The translations under genes and the position numbers were made by a program. A DNA stretch of 37,237 nucleotides from Thiotrichaceae bacterium (GTDB lineage: Bacteria; Pseudomonadota; Gammaproteobacteria; SZUA-140): NCBI GenBank assembly GCA_002401765.2, contig NVTY02000050.1:1-37237 (forward strand), read 5' to 3'. The notes under the pieces are model-generated. The model was given only the letters and a program-made list of their open reading frames with translations. It did no database searches and was not told the origin of the DNA. Of the stretch, positions 7,450 through 16,112 are shown piece by piece. Within the stretch, counting starts at the first letter, position 1. Each line of letters opens with the position of its first letter.

Positions 7450-7920
7450 ATGGCTCCCGAATCATCTTCGGCGGATGAATACCCGCTACCGGCCTTTTAT
7501 TTTAAGGTCTCTTTCGCAGCAACATCCGATAGTGAGGATACTTCGTTTCAGGAGGTTTCCGGCATCGGTTCTGAGATGGAGACAGAAGATTTAGCGGAAG
7601 GTGGTGAAAACCGTTTTTCACATCGTCTTCCCAAGTCGATTAAACACCCTAAGTTGGTACTAAAGCGCGGTATTGCAACGATGGATTCAGCGCTAGTGAT
7701 GTGGTGCAAGGATGTATTGGAAGGGGCGTTTATTAATCCCATTGAGCCCATGGAGGTCGAGGTTTCGTTAATGAATGAAGAGGGCGAGCCGACCCGTGTA
7801 TGGTCGTTTATTAATGCCTTTCCGGTCAATTGGGATGTTGAGGGCTTTAATTCGACCAAGAATGAAATTGCAATTGAAAAGATTGAATTGAGCTACAGTT
7901 ATTTTGACAGGGTGGTATAA
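7450..7920 (+). CDS. Second tube protein, baseplate-proximal (Afp5/Pvc5-like, gp19 family)
   Basis: This 156-residue paralogue of the upstream tube gene shares the same layout: YPLPAFYFKVSF, FQEVSGIGSEMETEDLAEGG, KSIKHPKLVLKRGI and FINAFPVNWDVEGFNSTKNE. In AFP and PVC a divergent tube-like subunit forms the first ring(s) joining the spike hub to the main tube, and gene order here (after the main tube, before Afp6-, Afp7- and Afp8-like genes) matches that role. It differs from the main tube protein in the acidic loop EDTSFQEV and in having the gene's own weaker ribosome site. It is followed at once by the DUF5908 gene. Confidence 0.92.
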   Translation: MAPESSSADEYPLPAFYFKVSFAATSDSEDTSFQEVSGIGSEMETEDLAEGGENRFSHRLPKSIKHPKLVLKRGIATMDSALVMWCKDVLEGAFINPIEPMEVEVSLMNEEGEPTRVWSFINAFPVNWDVEGFNSTKNEIAIEKIELSYSYFDRVV

Positions 7921-7924
7921 AGCG

Positions 7925-8095
7925 ATGACGATTGAAGTGAGGCAGCTGGTAATCAAATCAAGCGTTCAGTCAGAAGTGGTAGCGGCGACTAATGAGCAAC
8001 AGCTAATAGAGAGCATTGCGGCGCTGCGGGATGAGTTGTTGTCTGAATGCCGTGAGATGGTGAATGAATGCGTGCGCAACAGTGCTGAGCGTTAG
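7925..8095 (+). CDS. DUF5908 small eCIS protein (Afp6/Pvc6-like)
   Basis: I chose the ATG at 7925, giving a 56-residue protein starting MTIEVRQLVIKSSV; an earlier ATG at 7904 lies inside the preceding tube gene. The opening (T/P)IE(V/I)R(Q/E)LVIK is the DUF5908 signature, a small protein found at this place in eCIS loci of the AFP type. The C-terminal half is helical and charged (IESIAALRDELLSECREMV). Its function is unsettled; a helper in hub or tube assembly is inferred from its position before the LysM protein gene. Confidence 0.8.
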   Translation: MTIEVRQLVIKSSVQSEVVAATNEQQLIESIAALRDELLSECREMVNECVRNSAER

Positions 8096-8104
8096 GGCTT
8101 AACG

Positions 8105-8779
8105 ATGGCTGACGGTGAAAAAAAGCGCTTAGCGATATCGCCCTGTACCGATAATGACGGCAAATTGTCCGTTGATGAGGGTACTGTATTTGAGGTGATG
8201 ATAAACCCTTCTAGTTACAGTCATGCGCATTCGATTAGTTACAATAAAAAAGAGGCGGTTGGGCAGGCCGGTGCAGAGACCAAGTTTGGCAGCATTGATG
8301 CTGAAAAGGTCAATTTCGATATTGTATTAGATGGTACTGGCGTGGTGAATGTGCCGGGCGTCGCGGATGTCAAAACACAGGTGAAATCACTGAGTGACAT
8401 CATTTATAAATACGATGGTAACAAGCACGAAACCAATATTGTACGTTTGTTGTGGGGAAGTCTGCTTTTTTATGGTCGTCTCGATACCATGTCGATTGAA
8501 TACACGCTCTTTAAACCGAGTGGTGAGCCACTGCGAGCGAAGATTAAACTCGCATTTTCCAGTTTTCTAAGCAAAGAAGAAGAGGCGCTGGTAGCGAATC
8601 GTTCTTCGCCAGACCTAAGCCACTATGTTGAGGTTCAGGCGGGCGATACGCTGCCGTTGCTGTGCTATAAAATCTATAAAGATAGTGCCTACTATCTTGA
8701 AGTGGCTCGGGTGAATAACTTGAGTAGCTTCCGGCATCTTGAGCCGGGCACCCGCTTACACTTCCCTCCACTACGGTGA
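8105..8779 (+). CDS. LysM-containing baseplate hub protein (Afp7/Pvc7-like)
   Basis: This is a 224-residue protein. The N-terminal part (about residues 20-160) has FEVMINPSSYSHAHSISYNK, the typical start of the eCIS/phage protein that binds the tube hub, followed by KFGSIDAEKVNFDIVLDGTG. A LysM module covers roughly residues 172-224, with VQAGDTLPLLCYKIYKDSAYY, VARVNNLS and LEPGTRLHFPP. In contractile systems this protein (T4 gp53-like LysM adaptor) links the hub to the wedges rather than binding peptidoglycan. It lies three bases before the spike gene, so expression is coupled. Confidence 0.92.
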   Translation: MADGEKKRLAISPCTDNDGKLSVDEGTVFEVMINPSSYSHAHSISYNKKEAVGQAGAETKFGSIDAEKVNFDIVLDGTGVVNVPGVADVKTQVKSLSDIIYKYDGNKHETNIVRLLWGSLLFYGRLDTMSIEYTLFKPSGEPLRAKIKLAFSSFLSKEEEALVANRSSPDLSHYVEVQAGDTLPLLCYKIYKDSAYYLEVARVNNLSSFRHLEPGTRLHFPPLR

Positions 8780-8782
8780 TGT

Positions 8783-10576
8783 ATGGCTGATTCTCCTAAT
8801 TTAAATGGTGGCGGGGTTGTTAAGTTGAGCATCTTTTCTGATGGCGCGGCGATCGAGGAAGATGTGCAGGTGGTTTCGGTTAACGTGATTAAGTCGGTTA
8901 ATAAAGTGCCATTCGCTAAGCTAGTGCTGCTGGATGGCGACATGCCTGAGCAGGACTTTCCGGTGAGTAATTCTGATCAATTCAAGCCGGGAAAGGCGAT
9001 TAAGATTAATGCCGGATACGATAATGATGAAGAGACGATTTTTGAAGGGATCGTGATTCGTCATGGCATTAAAATTGGTGCTGATAACTTTAGCCGCCTG
9101 GTGATCGAGTGTCGTGACAAGGCGGTGGCAATGACGGTTGGACGGAAAAATGCCAACTATATCGACTCGAAAGATAGTGATGTGATCACCACGTTGATTG
9201 GCAATTCGAATGGTTTGACTGCCAAGGTGGAGGCGAGCATCACCCAGCATAAAGAACTGGTGCAGTATTACAGTACCGATTGGGATTTTATGCTTTCGCG
9301 CGCGGAGGTTAACGGTATGGTGGTCTGTGTTGAGGCAGCAATAATCACCGTTGGCCCGCCACTGGCTAGTGAAGCGGCGACATTGGTGGTGACGTACGGC
9401 GAAGATATGATGGAATTTAGCGCAGACCTGGATGCGCGCAGCCAGCTAACCGCTGTTGAAAGTGTTGCCTGGGATCCTGCTACACAAGCGGTGGCGAGTG
9501 AAACGGCGAGTAAAACAACGGTTGGTGACAGCGGCAACATCGCCTCCGACGAACTGGCGAAGGTGCTTGGATTAGATAAGTTCTGCCTACAGTCACCTGT
9601 GCCGCAGGAGTCAGATGCGTTAAGAGACTGGGCACAAGGACGACAACTTAAGGCGGCATTGGCTCGTATTCGCGGACGAATGAAGTTTCAGGGCAGTGCG
9701 CTGGCCAAAGTCGGAGGCGTGATTGAGCTGGCTGGTGTCGGTGAGCGATTTAACGGGACTGTATATGTGAGTGGCGTTGAGCATGAGATCATCAACGGTC
9801 AGTGGAGTACGCGAGCTGAATTCGGTATGGCTGACAACTGGTTCGCAGAACAACGCGATTTGGTGGCACCACCTGCCTCAGGTCTACTACCCGGTGTCGA
9901 AGGATTGCAGATTGGGGTGGTGATGAAGCTGGATGAAGATCCTGCTGGTGAGTCTAGAATTCAGGTGAAGTTACCCATTATGCAGGCGGAGACGGAGGGG
10001 GTGTGGGCAAGGTTGGCTAGTGTTCATGCCTCTGATGGCTTCGGTGCATTTTTTATTCCTGAGATTGATGATGAAGTGATTGTCGGTTATCTCAATAATG
10101 ACCCCAACCATCCTATCGTGCTGGGAAGTCTCTATAGCAGTAAGCGTGCGATGCCTTACGATTTAACGGCGGCCAATTTTACCAAGGGTTTGGTGACAAA
10201 AGAGAAACTCACGATTGAATTAGATGATGAGAAAAAAATCATCACCATCGTCACACCCGGTGAAAATACGGTGGTGCTGAGTGATGATGGCAAGTCAATC
10301 CTATTGCAAGATCAGAATGGTAATAAGGTTGAGTTGAACGATGTTGGGGTGACGATTGATAGCCCTAAAGACATTACCATTAGTGCACAAGGAAAAATTT
10401 CCCTGAAGGCGGTTGGAAATATTGAAGTGGCATCATCAGGAGGTGATGTGACGATGGATGGTTTAAACATCACCCATACCGCTAATATTGGATTCACTGC
10501 GAAGGGTAATGCGACGGCAGAACTATCTGCATCGGGGCAGACGACAGTGAAAGGTGCCATGGTGATGATTAACTAA
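8783..10576 (+). CDS. VgrG-like spike protein (Afp8/Pvc8-like)
   Basis: The 597-residue spike has three parts. About residues 1-340 form a gp27-like hub (INAGYDNDEETIFEGIVIRHG; AVAMTVGRKNANYIDS). About 370-460 form a gp5-type OB fold, with GVVMKLDEDPAGESRIQVKLP, ARLASVHAS, FIPEIDDEVIVGYLN and NHPIVLGSLY. The rest forms a repetitive beta-helical needle rich in short strand repeats (VVLSDDGKSILLQDQNG, DITISAQGKISLKAVG). No lysozyme domain is inserted and there is no added effector domain at the end. As a trimer it is the piercing tip carrying the PAAR protein encoded next. Confidence 0.94.
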   Translation: MADSPNLNGGGVVKLSIFSDGAAIEEDVQVVSVNVIKSVNKVPFAKLVLLDGDMPEQDFPVSNSDQFKPGKAIKINAGYDNDEETIFEGIVIRHGIKIGADNFSRLVIECRDKAVAMTVGRKNANYIDSKDSDVITTLIGNSNGLTAKVEASITQHKELVQYYSTDWDFMLSRAEVNGMVVCVEAAIITVGPPLASEAATLVVTYGEDMMEFSADLDARSQLTAVESVAWDPATQAVASETASKTTVGDSGNIASDELAKVLGLDKFCLQSPVPQESDALRDWAQGRQLKAALARIRGRMKFQGSALAKVGGVIELAGVGERFNGTVYVSGVEHEIINGQWSTRAEFGMADNWFAEQRDLVAPPASGLLPGVEGLQIGVVMKLDEDPAGESRIQVKLPIMQAETEGVWARLASVHASDGFGAFFIPEIDDEVIVGYLNNDPNHPIVLGSLYSSKRAMPYDLTAANFTKGLVTKEKLTIELDDEKKIITIVTPGENTVVLSDDGKSILLQDQNGNKVELNDVGVTIDSPKDITISAQGKISLKAVGNIEVASSGGDVTMDGLNITHTANIGFTAKGNATAELSASGQTTVKGAMVMIN

Positions 10577-10636
10577 TCCGCTAGCAAATTATTATTTTGA
10601 TGAATTGTCAGCTCGGTATTTTATGAGGGGAATGTG

Positions 10637-10927
10637 ATGCCACCAGCAGCAAGAATTACAGATATGCACACCTGCCCTATGGTGACAGGGGTGGTACCGC
10701 ATGTTGGCGGCCCGGTGATTGGGCCGGGGGTGGCCACGGTGCTGGTGGGCAAAATGCCAGCGGCAGTGGTGGGTGATAGCTGTGTCTGTGTGGGGCCGCC
10801 AGACACCATTGCTAAAGGTTCGGCAACGGTGATGATTGGTGGTAAACCGGCGGCCAGGTTGGGTGACACAACAGGACATGGTGGCAGTGTGGTGTTGGGC
10901 TGCTTTACTGTGATGATCGGTGGTTAG
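10637..10927 (+). CDS. PAAR-domain spike tip protein (Afp10-like)
   Basis: The 96-residue protein starts at ATG 10637, with GAGGGG at 10625-10630; a GTG at 10634 is in frame but less well placed. It is almost entirely a PAAR domain: PPAARITDMHTCPM, HVGGPVIGPGVATVLVGKMPA, VGDSCVCVGPPDTI, IGGKPAARLGDTTGHGG and VVLGCFTVMIGG. The Cys/His residues in this set fit a zinc site that holds the conical tip together. There is no extension, so it is a bare tip and not an effector carrier. Confidence 0.95.
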   Translation: MPPAARITDMHTCPMVTGVVPHVGGPVIGPGVATVLVGKMPAAVVGDSCVCVGPPDTIAKGSATVMIGGKPAARLGDTTGHGGSVVLGCFTVMIGG

Positions 10928-10932
10928 TCGTC

Positions 10933-11364
10933 ATGGCGAAAATTAATACTGATAAACAGTTTTTAGGCACGGGCTGGGGTTTTCCGCCTACGTTTAATAA
11001 AAGCGCTAATGGCATGAGTGTCGAGATGGTATCGAATCATCAAGATATTAATGAGAGCCTGCATATTTTACTCGATACTGCGCCGGGTGAACGGGTGATG
11101 TTCCCTACTTACGGTTGTGGCATCAAACGCATGGTGTTTGAAAAAATTGATGAAAGCATGATGACCGCGCTTAAGGATACGATTGCCCGCGCAATACTAT
11201 TTTTTGAGCCTCGTATTACGCTGGACAGTATTGACGTGGATCTAAGGGATCAATTTAATGGCTGTGTCAGGTTTTGTCTTAATTACACCGTGCGTACGAC
11301 CAATAACCGAAGCAACATCGTTTATCCATATTATATTAACGAAGGTAGCAATGTGCGTCTTTGA
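10933..11364 (+). CDS. gp25-like baseplate wedge protein (Afp9-like)
   Basis: This 143-residue protein has the GPW/gp25 pattern: FLGTGWGFPPTF near the start, then INESLHILLDTAPGERVMFP, where the E-x-x-x-L(L/I)-x-T-x-x-GER(V/I)M core is plain, and YGCGIKRMVFE. gp25 proteins nucleate sheath assembly on the baseplate. The order PAAR then gp25 then the J-like wedge fits AFP-type loci. The start is five bases after the PAAR stop. Confidence 0.94.
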   Translation: MAKINTDKQFLGTGWGFPPTFNKSANGMSVEMVSNHQDINESLHILLDTAPGERVMFPTYGCGIKRMVFEKIDESMMTALKDTIARAILFFEPRITLDSIDVDLRDQFNGCVRFCLNYTVRTTNNRSNIVYPYYINEGSNVRL

Positions 11365-11388
11365 TACAAAGGGTGATAGAGCGTAGTA

Positions 11389-14300
11389 ATGAAGGACCGC
11401 AGCGCAAATAGTAGGATTATTGATGGCACGGATCAGTGGCAACGGGAGCCCGTGGCTTTTCAACCCGGCTATTTCAATGCGGATGAAATGAGTTTTGAGA
11501 TCTTGCTAGCGATGGCATCTGAGTATGCTGAAAGCTTTAATTACTACAATGTGGTTAATCAGAAAGATGGCAGTTGGGGGGCACTTTTTAACGCCAATGA
11601 AGTGGTGATTATGGTACTCATTGCGACTCATGATTTGCCTCGGTTGACACTCGCATTTTCTCGCCTGGACTCGTCCAATATAGTGGCACCTGCTGAATAT
11701 GTGGTGCAAGTGGCATCAATGCTTGATTTCTGGTTACAGCGCCTTGCTTCTGCATCTACTGAATCAGCCGTTGTGTTGCGCCGTCATATTCACAATATGG
11801 TTAGCATGAACTTGCTGGACGGTTTGCATACTGCGGCGGATGTTGTTTATCGCAGTGAGGGCGGGCGTGAACGATTAACGGCGCTGAATGTGGCGGGATT
11901 GAGCCCCGTGTGGAATATTCATCGTAATGGAGAGTATTTCTCTTTTTCACAAGCACTCGAACTAGACTTAAATGACTACTCGGCAGTGAAGGTGCAATTT
12001 GAGTCGTCGCTTCTTAAAATGATTGAAGCGATACGCTATCTGAAGACAGTCGTCGAGGGTGCATTAGAGCAGTCGTTAAAAGGTCAGGCGCATGAACCTG
12101 CAATTGGCCTTTATATGGTTTTCCTGCATTTGTATAAGGGCGCACAAAAACGGTTAAACCATTTTACAGTGCGCCATCTTGAATTCTATTATCGCGACTG
12201 TCTGCAGACCTTGCCACGTAAGCGAGTAACAGAGAGCTTGTTTTTACAGTTTGAGCCCGCACCCGGAGCCAAGCCATTTATTGTTAATAGTGAGCCAGCC
12301 TTTACCCCAGAAAAAAACAACAGTACGAGTAACCTACTGTATCACCTTAAAGAACCACTGCTAGTCCGGCGGGCCCAGGTGCGCTCGTTAAAGACCTTGT
12401 ATCTGCAGCGAAACCGGCTGATGTCACCGGAATGTGAGATGGGGCATGTGACCCGAATGAAGCTCTATGAACGAACGCTATCGTCGCCGCCAGAGATGGT
12501 GACTGCGGCGATGCCACTTTTTGGGAATGTAAAAAGTGGCATGCAGTTGGCGGGCATGAGCGATGCGAAAATGGGGTTTAGTATTGCGTCTCCGATTTTG
12601 GCATTGAAAGAGGGGCGGAGAGAAATTGAGCTCACGATTGACTTCATGGTGCCGGATAATCAAACCATTGATCATGAGCTCAATAGCGAGCGTGTGGTTG
12701 ATTCGATAGCCAGTTTTAAAGCGTGGTTTGCTGCGTTTTTTAGTTACTACCTGTTGATGGGGGAGGCTTTTTTAGATGACGCACGTCGCCTCAGGGCGAC
12801 GGCGCTTATTGCTAAATATGATCACGATGGGGCTTGTAAGCGACTACTAGAAAGCGACTGGGAAGATCTGTTTTATCGTTTGTTAAAACGACCTTTTGCC
12901 ATCTCATTGAGCGCTGAAAGTGGTTGGTTAACGGTTAAAGATTACCTCATCTCGCCGGCAATAGAGGATGATATTGGTCGTAATAGCGGTCTTAAAGTGA
13001 CGTTGGCATTGGACCATAGTGCAGAAGCCGTGATTCCATACCGTTGTGATATACATGGCGGAAATCGTGTTTGCAATTTACCGATGATGAATGTGTTGAT
13101 TGAGCCTGAAGCGAACTTTTTTTCCTATTCACTGTTGAATTCGCTTGCCGTTAGCAGTGTGGAAATTGATGTTTTGGTAGCAGGGGTGAAAGACGTTGTT
13201 ATTTCAAACCACCTTGGACGGCTTGATCCCACCAAGCCTTTTTCGCCATTTGGCCCCTTGCCGACGCGTCATTCATATTTGGTGGTGGCGAGCCGAGAAG
13301 CGGCAGCAAAGCAGGTGACGGGTATGGATCTAGTGCTGGAATGGGGCGATCTTCCGATGGATAGCGGCGGTTTTCCAAGCTATTACCACGGCTATGATTT
13401 TGTACCGTTGACCTCAAGTTTTGAAGCAGAAATAAGCGTGTTACAAGATGGCAACTGGATGCCGAACAAGGCAGAAACACAGTACCGAGTTGAGCTGTTT
13501 CAAAGCGGAAAAGGTGGCGTGGTGTGTGATAAGGCATTGCTTTCTGTTGCTGCTGTTAGCTATTTTAAGCCGCTGGATAGCGCTGAAATCGATGAGCGCT
13601 TTGAGTATCGGTCTGGCGCTCGTAATGGTTTTGTTCGCCTGCAAATGAACTCACCAGACAGTGCCTTTGGCCATGCGGAATACCCGCATTTATTAACGCG
13701 TGTATTGACAGAAAACAGCCGGCGTAAGAAGCCGAAAGCCATGCCTAATCCGCCTTATACGCCGCTAATAAAGCAGATATTACTTAATTATAAGGCGCAT
13801 AGCATCATTAGAATGGGGGTTGACTCGCCACTCAACCAGCAATCAATGGACGAACGATTTTTTCATGTCCATCCCTTTGGTGTTCAACAGGAATATCCGG
13901 CTGAAAACAAAAATAAAGTACAACTCTTTCCTCATTATGAAGATGATGGGAACCTGTTTATTGGGATTGAGGCGATTGAGTTGAATGGAACGCTCAATCT
14001 CTATTTTGATCTGGATGAAGAAACGACATGCCCCACGCTCTCCTCCCGCTCATTGATGCGTTGGTACTGCTTAACGAAAAATGGATGGCAGTTACTTGAA
14101 CGTAACCGAATTATATCTGACTCGACAGAAGGTTTCCTGATGTCGGGTGTGGTGGCCGTCGATTTACCTAGCGGCATGATTAGCGATAGTCTGGTGATGC
14201 CAGTGGGGCAATACTGGCTTAAAGTGGCAACGAGTGGTGCGCTGGATAGTTTTTCTGGACTGCGTGCTATAGTTACCAATGTGGCGCAGCTAGAATGCGC

Positions 14301-15195
14301 GCTTAAAACTGTTGCAAGCAGTAACATGGTGAAGGCATTTAATAGCGATACGATGTGGCGGAGTGTTGCCAAAGTAGCTGGTCTTGCAGCGCTAAGGAAT
14401 ATTGGCCACCCCTCGGGTGGGCGCTTGGCAGAAGATCAGCCGCATTACCGCATGCGCGTGAGTGAACGGCTGCGACATAAAGGACGAGCATCGACCCCCT
14501 GGGATTATGAACGCCTTATTTTAGAGAGCTTTCCGGCGATCTATAAGGTGAAGTGTTTTCCGAACACGGTCTGCCATGATGAGGCGCCACACCCGGGCAA
14601 TATTTTGGTTGTTGTTGTGCCTGAGATAAAACAAGCAATTCAAAGCTCCTGTCAGCGCAGAATGGTCAACAGTGCAGAACTGGCGCGCATTCGAATATTT
14701 ATTCAGAAATTGGTATCACCCTTTGTGACAGTTGAGGTTAGAAACCCCGCGTACGAAAAAATCCAGGTGCGATGCACGGTGAAATTTTCCGGCGACATTA
14801 ACGCAGGGGGGCTTTACATTAATCAACTCAACCAAGCGGTGTCAGATTATCTTTGCCCCTGGTGTGATACCGGCTACCAGGTAAAGTTTGGCTGGATTAT
14901 TCGTGCAGATGATATTGAGTCCTATATCCGTGAGCTAGATTATGTGGATTTCGTGACTAATTTTTCAATGCTGCATATTACCGATGAGGTGAATGAAAAA
15001 CACACCTTAAAAGATACGGCAACACTGGATAACCGGCATGATGCGATGATTGAGCCGCGATATCCATGGAGCCTTGCGGTGCCAATGCGGCGCCATTTTA
15101 TAGAGATCGCAATGACTATTGAGCCTGTTGAAGCAAAATCAACAGGGGTCAATGAACTTGAAATTGGTAGCACTTTTATTATTGGTAGAAATTGA
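11389..15195 (+). CDS. Large baseplate J/gp6-like wedge protein (Afp11/Pvc11-like)
   Basis: At 1268 residues this is the largest structural gene and within the range of Afp11-type wedge proteins. The most recognisable segment is in the C-terminal third: SERLRHKGRASTPWDYERLI, ESFPAIYKVKCFPNT and PGNILVVVVPEI (about residues 1024-1085), followed by an alpha/beta part with YINQLNQAVSDYLCPW. The N-terminal two thirds are divergent and I cannot assign domains there. These proteins build the outer baseplate ring that triggers sheath contraction. It is followed three bases later by the fibre-like gene. Confidence 0.88.
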   Translation: MKDRSANSRIIDGTDQWQREPVAFQPGYFNADEMSFEILLAMASEYAESFNYYNVVNQKDGSWGALFNANEVVIMVLIATHDLPRLTLAFSRLDSSNIVAPAEYVVQVASMLDFWLQRLASASTESAVVLRRHIHNMVSMNLLDGLHTAADVVYRSEGGRERLTALNVAGLSPVWNIHRNGEYFSFSQALELDLNDYSAVKVQFESSLLKMIEAIRYLKTVVEGALEQSLKGQAHEPAIGLYMVFLHLYKGAQKRLNHFTVRHLEFYYRDCLQTLPRKRVTESLFLQFEPAPGAKPFIVNSEPAFTPEKNNSTSNLLYHLKEPLLVRRAQVRSLKTLYLQRNRLMSPECEMGHVTRMKLYERTLSSPPEMVTAAMPLFGNVKSGMQLAGMSDAKMGFSIASPILALKEGRREIELTIDFMVPDNQTIDHELNSERVVDSIASFKAWFAAFFSYYLLMGEAFLDDARRLRATALIAKYDHDGACKRLLESDWEDLFYRLLKRPFAISLSAESGWLTVKDYLISPAIEDDIGRNSGLKVTLALDHSAEAVIPYRCDIHGGNRVCNLPMMNVLIEPEANFFSYSLLNSLAVSSVEIDVLVAGVKDVVISNHLGRLDPTKPFSPFGPLPTRHSYLVVASREAAAKQVTGMDLVLEWGDLPMDSGGFPSYYHGYDFVPLTSSFEAEISVLQDGNWMPNKAETQYRVELFQSGKGGVVCDKALLSVAAVSYFKPLDSAEIDERFEYRSGARNGFVRLQMNSPDSAFGHAEYPHLLTRVLTENSRRKKPKAMPNPPYTPLIKQILLNYKAHSIIRMGVDSPLNQQSMDERFFHVHPFGVQQEYPAENKNKVQLFPHYEDDGNLFIGIEAIELNGTLNLYFDLDEETTCPTLSSRSLMRWYCLTKNGWQLLERNRIISDSTEGFLMSGVVAVDLPSGMISDSLVMPVGQYWLKVATSGALDSFSGLRAIVTNVAQLECALKTVASSNMVKAFNSDTMWRSVAKVAGLAALRNIGHPSGGRLAEDQPHYRMRVSERLRHKGRASTPWDYERLILESFPAIYKVKCFPNTVCHDEAPHPGNILVVVVPEIKQAIQSSCQRRMVNSAELARIRIFIQKLVSPFVTVEVRNPAYEKIQVRCTVKFSGDINAGGLYINQLNQAVSDYLCPWCDTGYQVKFGWIIRADDIESYIRELDYVDFVTNFSMLHITDEVNEKHTLKDTATLDNRHDAMIEPRYPWSLAVPMRRHFIEIAMTIEPVEAKSTGVNELEIGSTFIIGRN

Positions 15196-15198
15196 GTT

Positions 15199-16053
15199 AT
15201 GGCAAAAAATGATAGAAGCACATTAAAAAAGTTCTTTAGTGAAGGGGAGTTGCCCACTGAAGAGAAATTTGCTGACTTGATTGATTCGTCACTTAATGTG
15301 GTGGATGAAGGGTTTGATAAAAGTGCTGATCACGGCTTTGAAATATCCACCACAGGCAGCAGTGAGCGGATGTTGAGTTTCTTTCGTACTATCGCCTCAA
15401 AATATCCGGCATGGTCGATCAGTTATGAAAAAGACCAGGATAAGCTGGTCTTTAATAAAGTAACCCATGATAACAAAGCGAAGCCAGTCGTTACCCTGAG
15501 CCCAGAAGGACGTGTAGGGATCGACAACGAAAAACCAGAATGGACGCTCGATGTGGGCGGCTTTGTGAGTGCTTATGGGCGTATTGGAACAAATAACAAA
15601 GAACAAAAAACGATCCCGGCAAATGGTGAGTGGCACGATATTACTGAAGTACTGACGGGCTGTCATGGTTTAGAGGTGATGGCTGGTGTGGGCAGTCCAC
15701 GCACTGGAAAATATGCCTTGATGAAGGCGACCGCACTCAACACGTTTAACCCAAGCGGTTGGCTGTTTAACTTCCTTAACTTTAAAAAACGGATTCATTA
15801 TCAGCAGGCTTATTATCTATTTTTTACCCATAAAATAAAATTACGCTGGCAATCAGTAGCAGGAAAGGATCGGGGCGATGAACGTCAGTACACCTTGCAA
15901 ATGCGTACCAATAGTCATTATGGGGATGGCATTCGTGTTCGCTTTTATTTGACTCGCCTATGGTTTGACGACGGCATGCATGAATCATGGCTGAGTCCGT
16001 CAGCTCCTGAGGTTGAGCGTCAGGTTGATAAAAGTGGTCTGGATAAACAGTAA
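15199..16053 (+). CDS. Fibre-like / baseplate-attached adhesin candidate
   Basis: The 284-residue protein opens with LKKFFSEGELPTEEKFADLIDSSLN, quoted here as the parts LKKFFSEGELPTEEKF and ADLIDSSLN, resembling the start of many tail fibre or adhesin proteins of eCIS and phage loci (LKxxFxxGxxPTxxxFxxLIDS). The middle has GRVGIDNEKPEWTLDVGGFV, like the G-I-G-T/D-x-x-P-x-x-x-LDV-x-G repeat of tail fibres. The remainder (about 135-260) is beta-rich with no known family. It lies between the two wedge genes, so a peripheral baseplate component or receptor-binding protein is inferred. No long Afp13-type fibre gene is present. Confidence 0.65.
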   Translation: MAKNDRSTLKKFFSEGELPTEEKFADLIDSSLNVVDEGFDKSADHGFEISTTGSSERMLSFFRTIASKYPAWSISYEKDQDKLVFNKVTHDNKAKPVVTLSPEGRVGIDNEKPEWTLDVGGFVSAYGRIGTNNKEQKTIPANGEWHDITEVLTGCHGLEVMAGVGSPRTGKYALMKATALNTFNPSGWLFNFLNFKKRIHYQQAYYLFFTHKIKLRWQSVAGKDRGDERQYTLQMRTNSHYGDGIRVRFYLTRLWFDDGMHESWLSPSAPEVERQVDKSGLDKQ

Positions 16054-16112
16054 TATGTGCGAGGTTTTGTTACCTTATTACGCCTTCTGCCAGCCTCGCC
16101 GGGAGTGTTGCG

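Noticed and set aside
5303..11364. Type VI secretion system
   Set aside because: No TssJ, TssL or TssM membrane complex, no ClpV, and a phage-like one-piece sheath in place of TssB/TssC.
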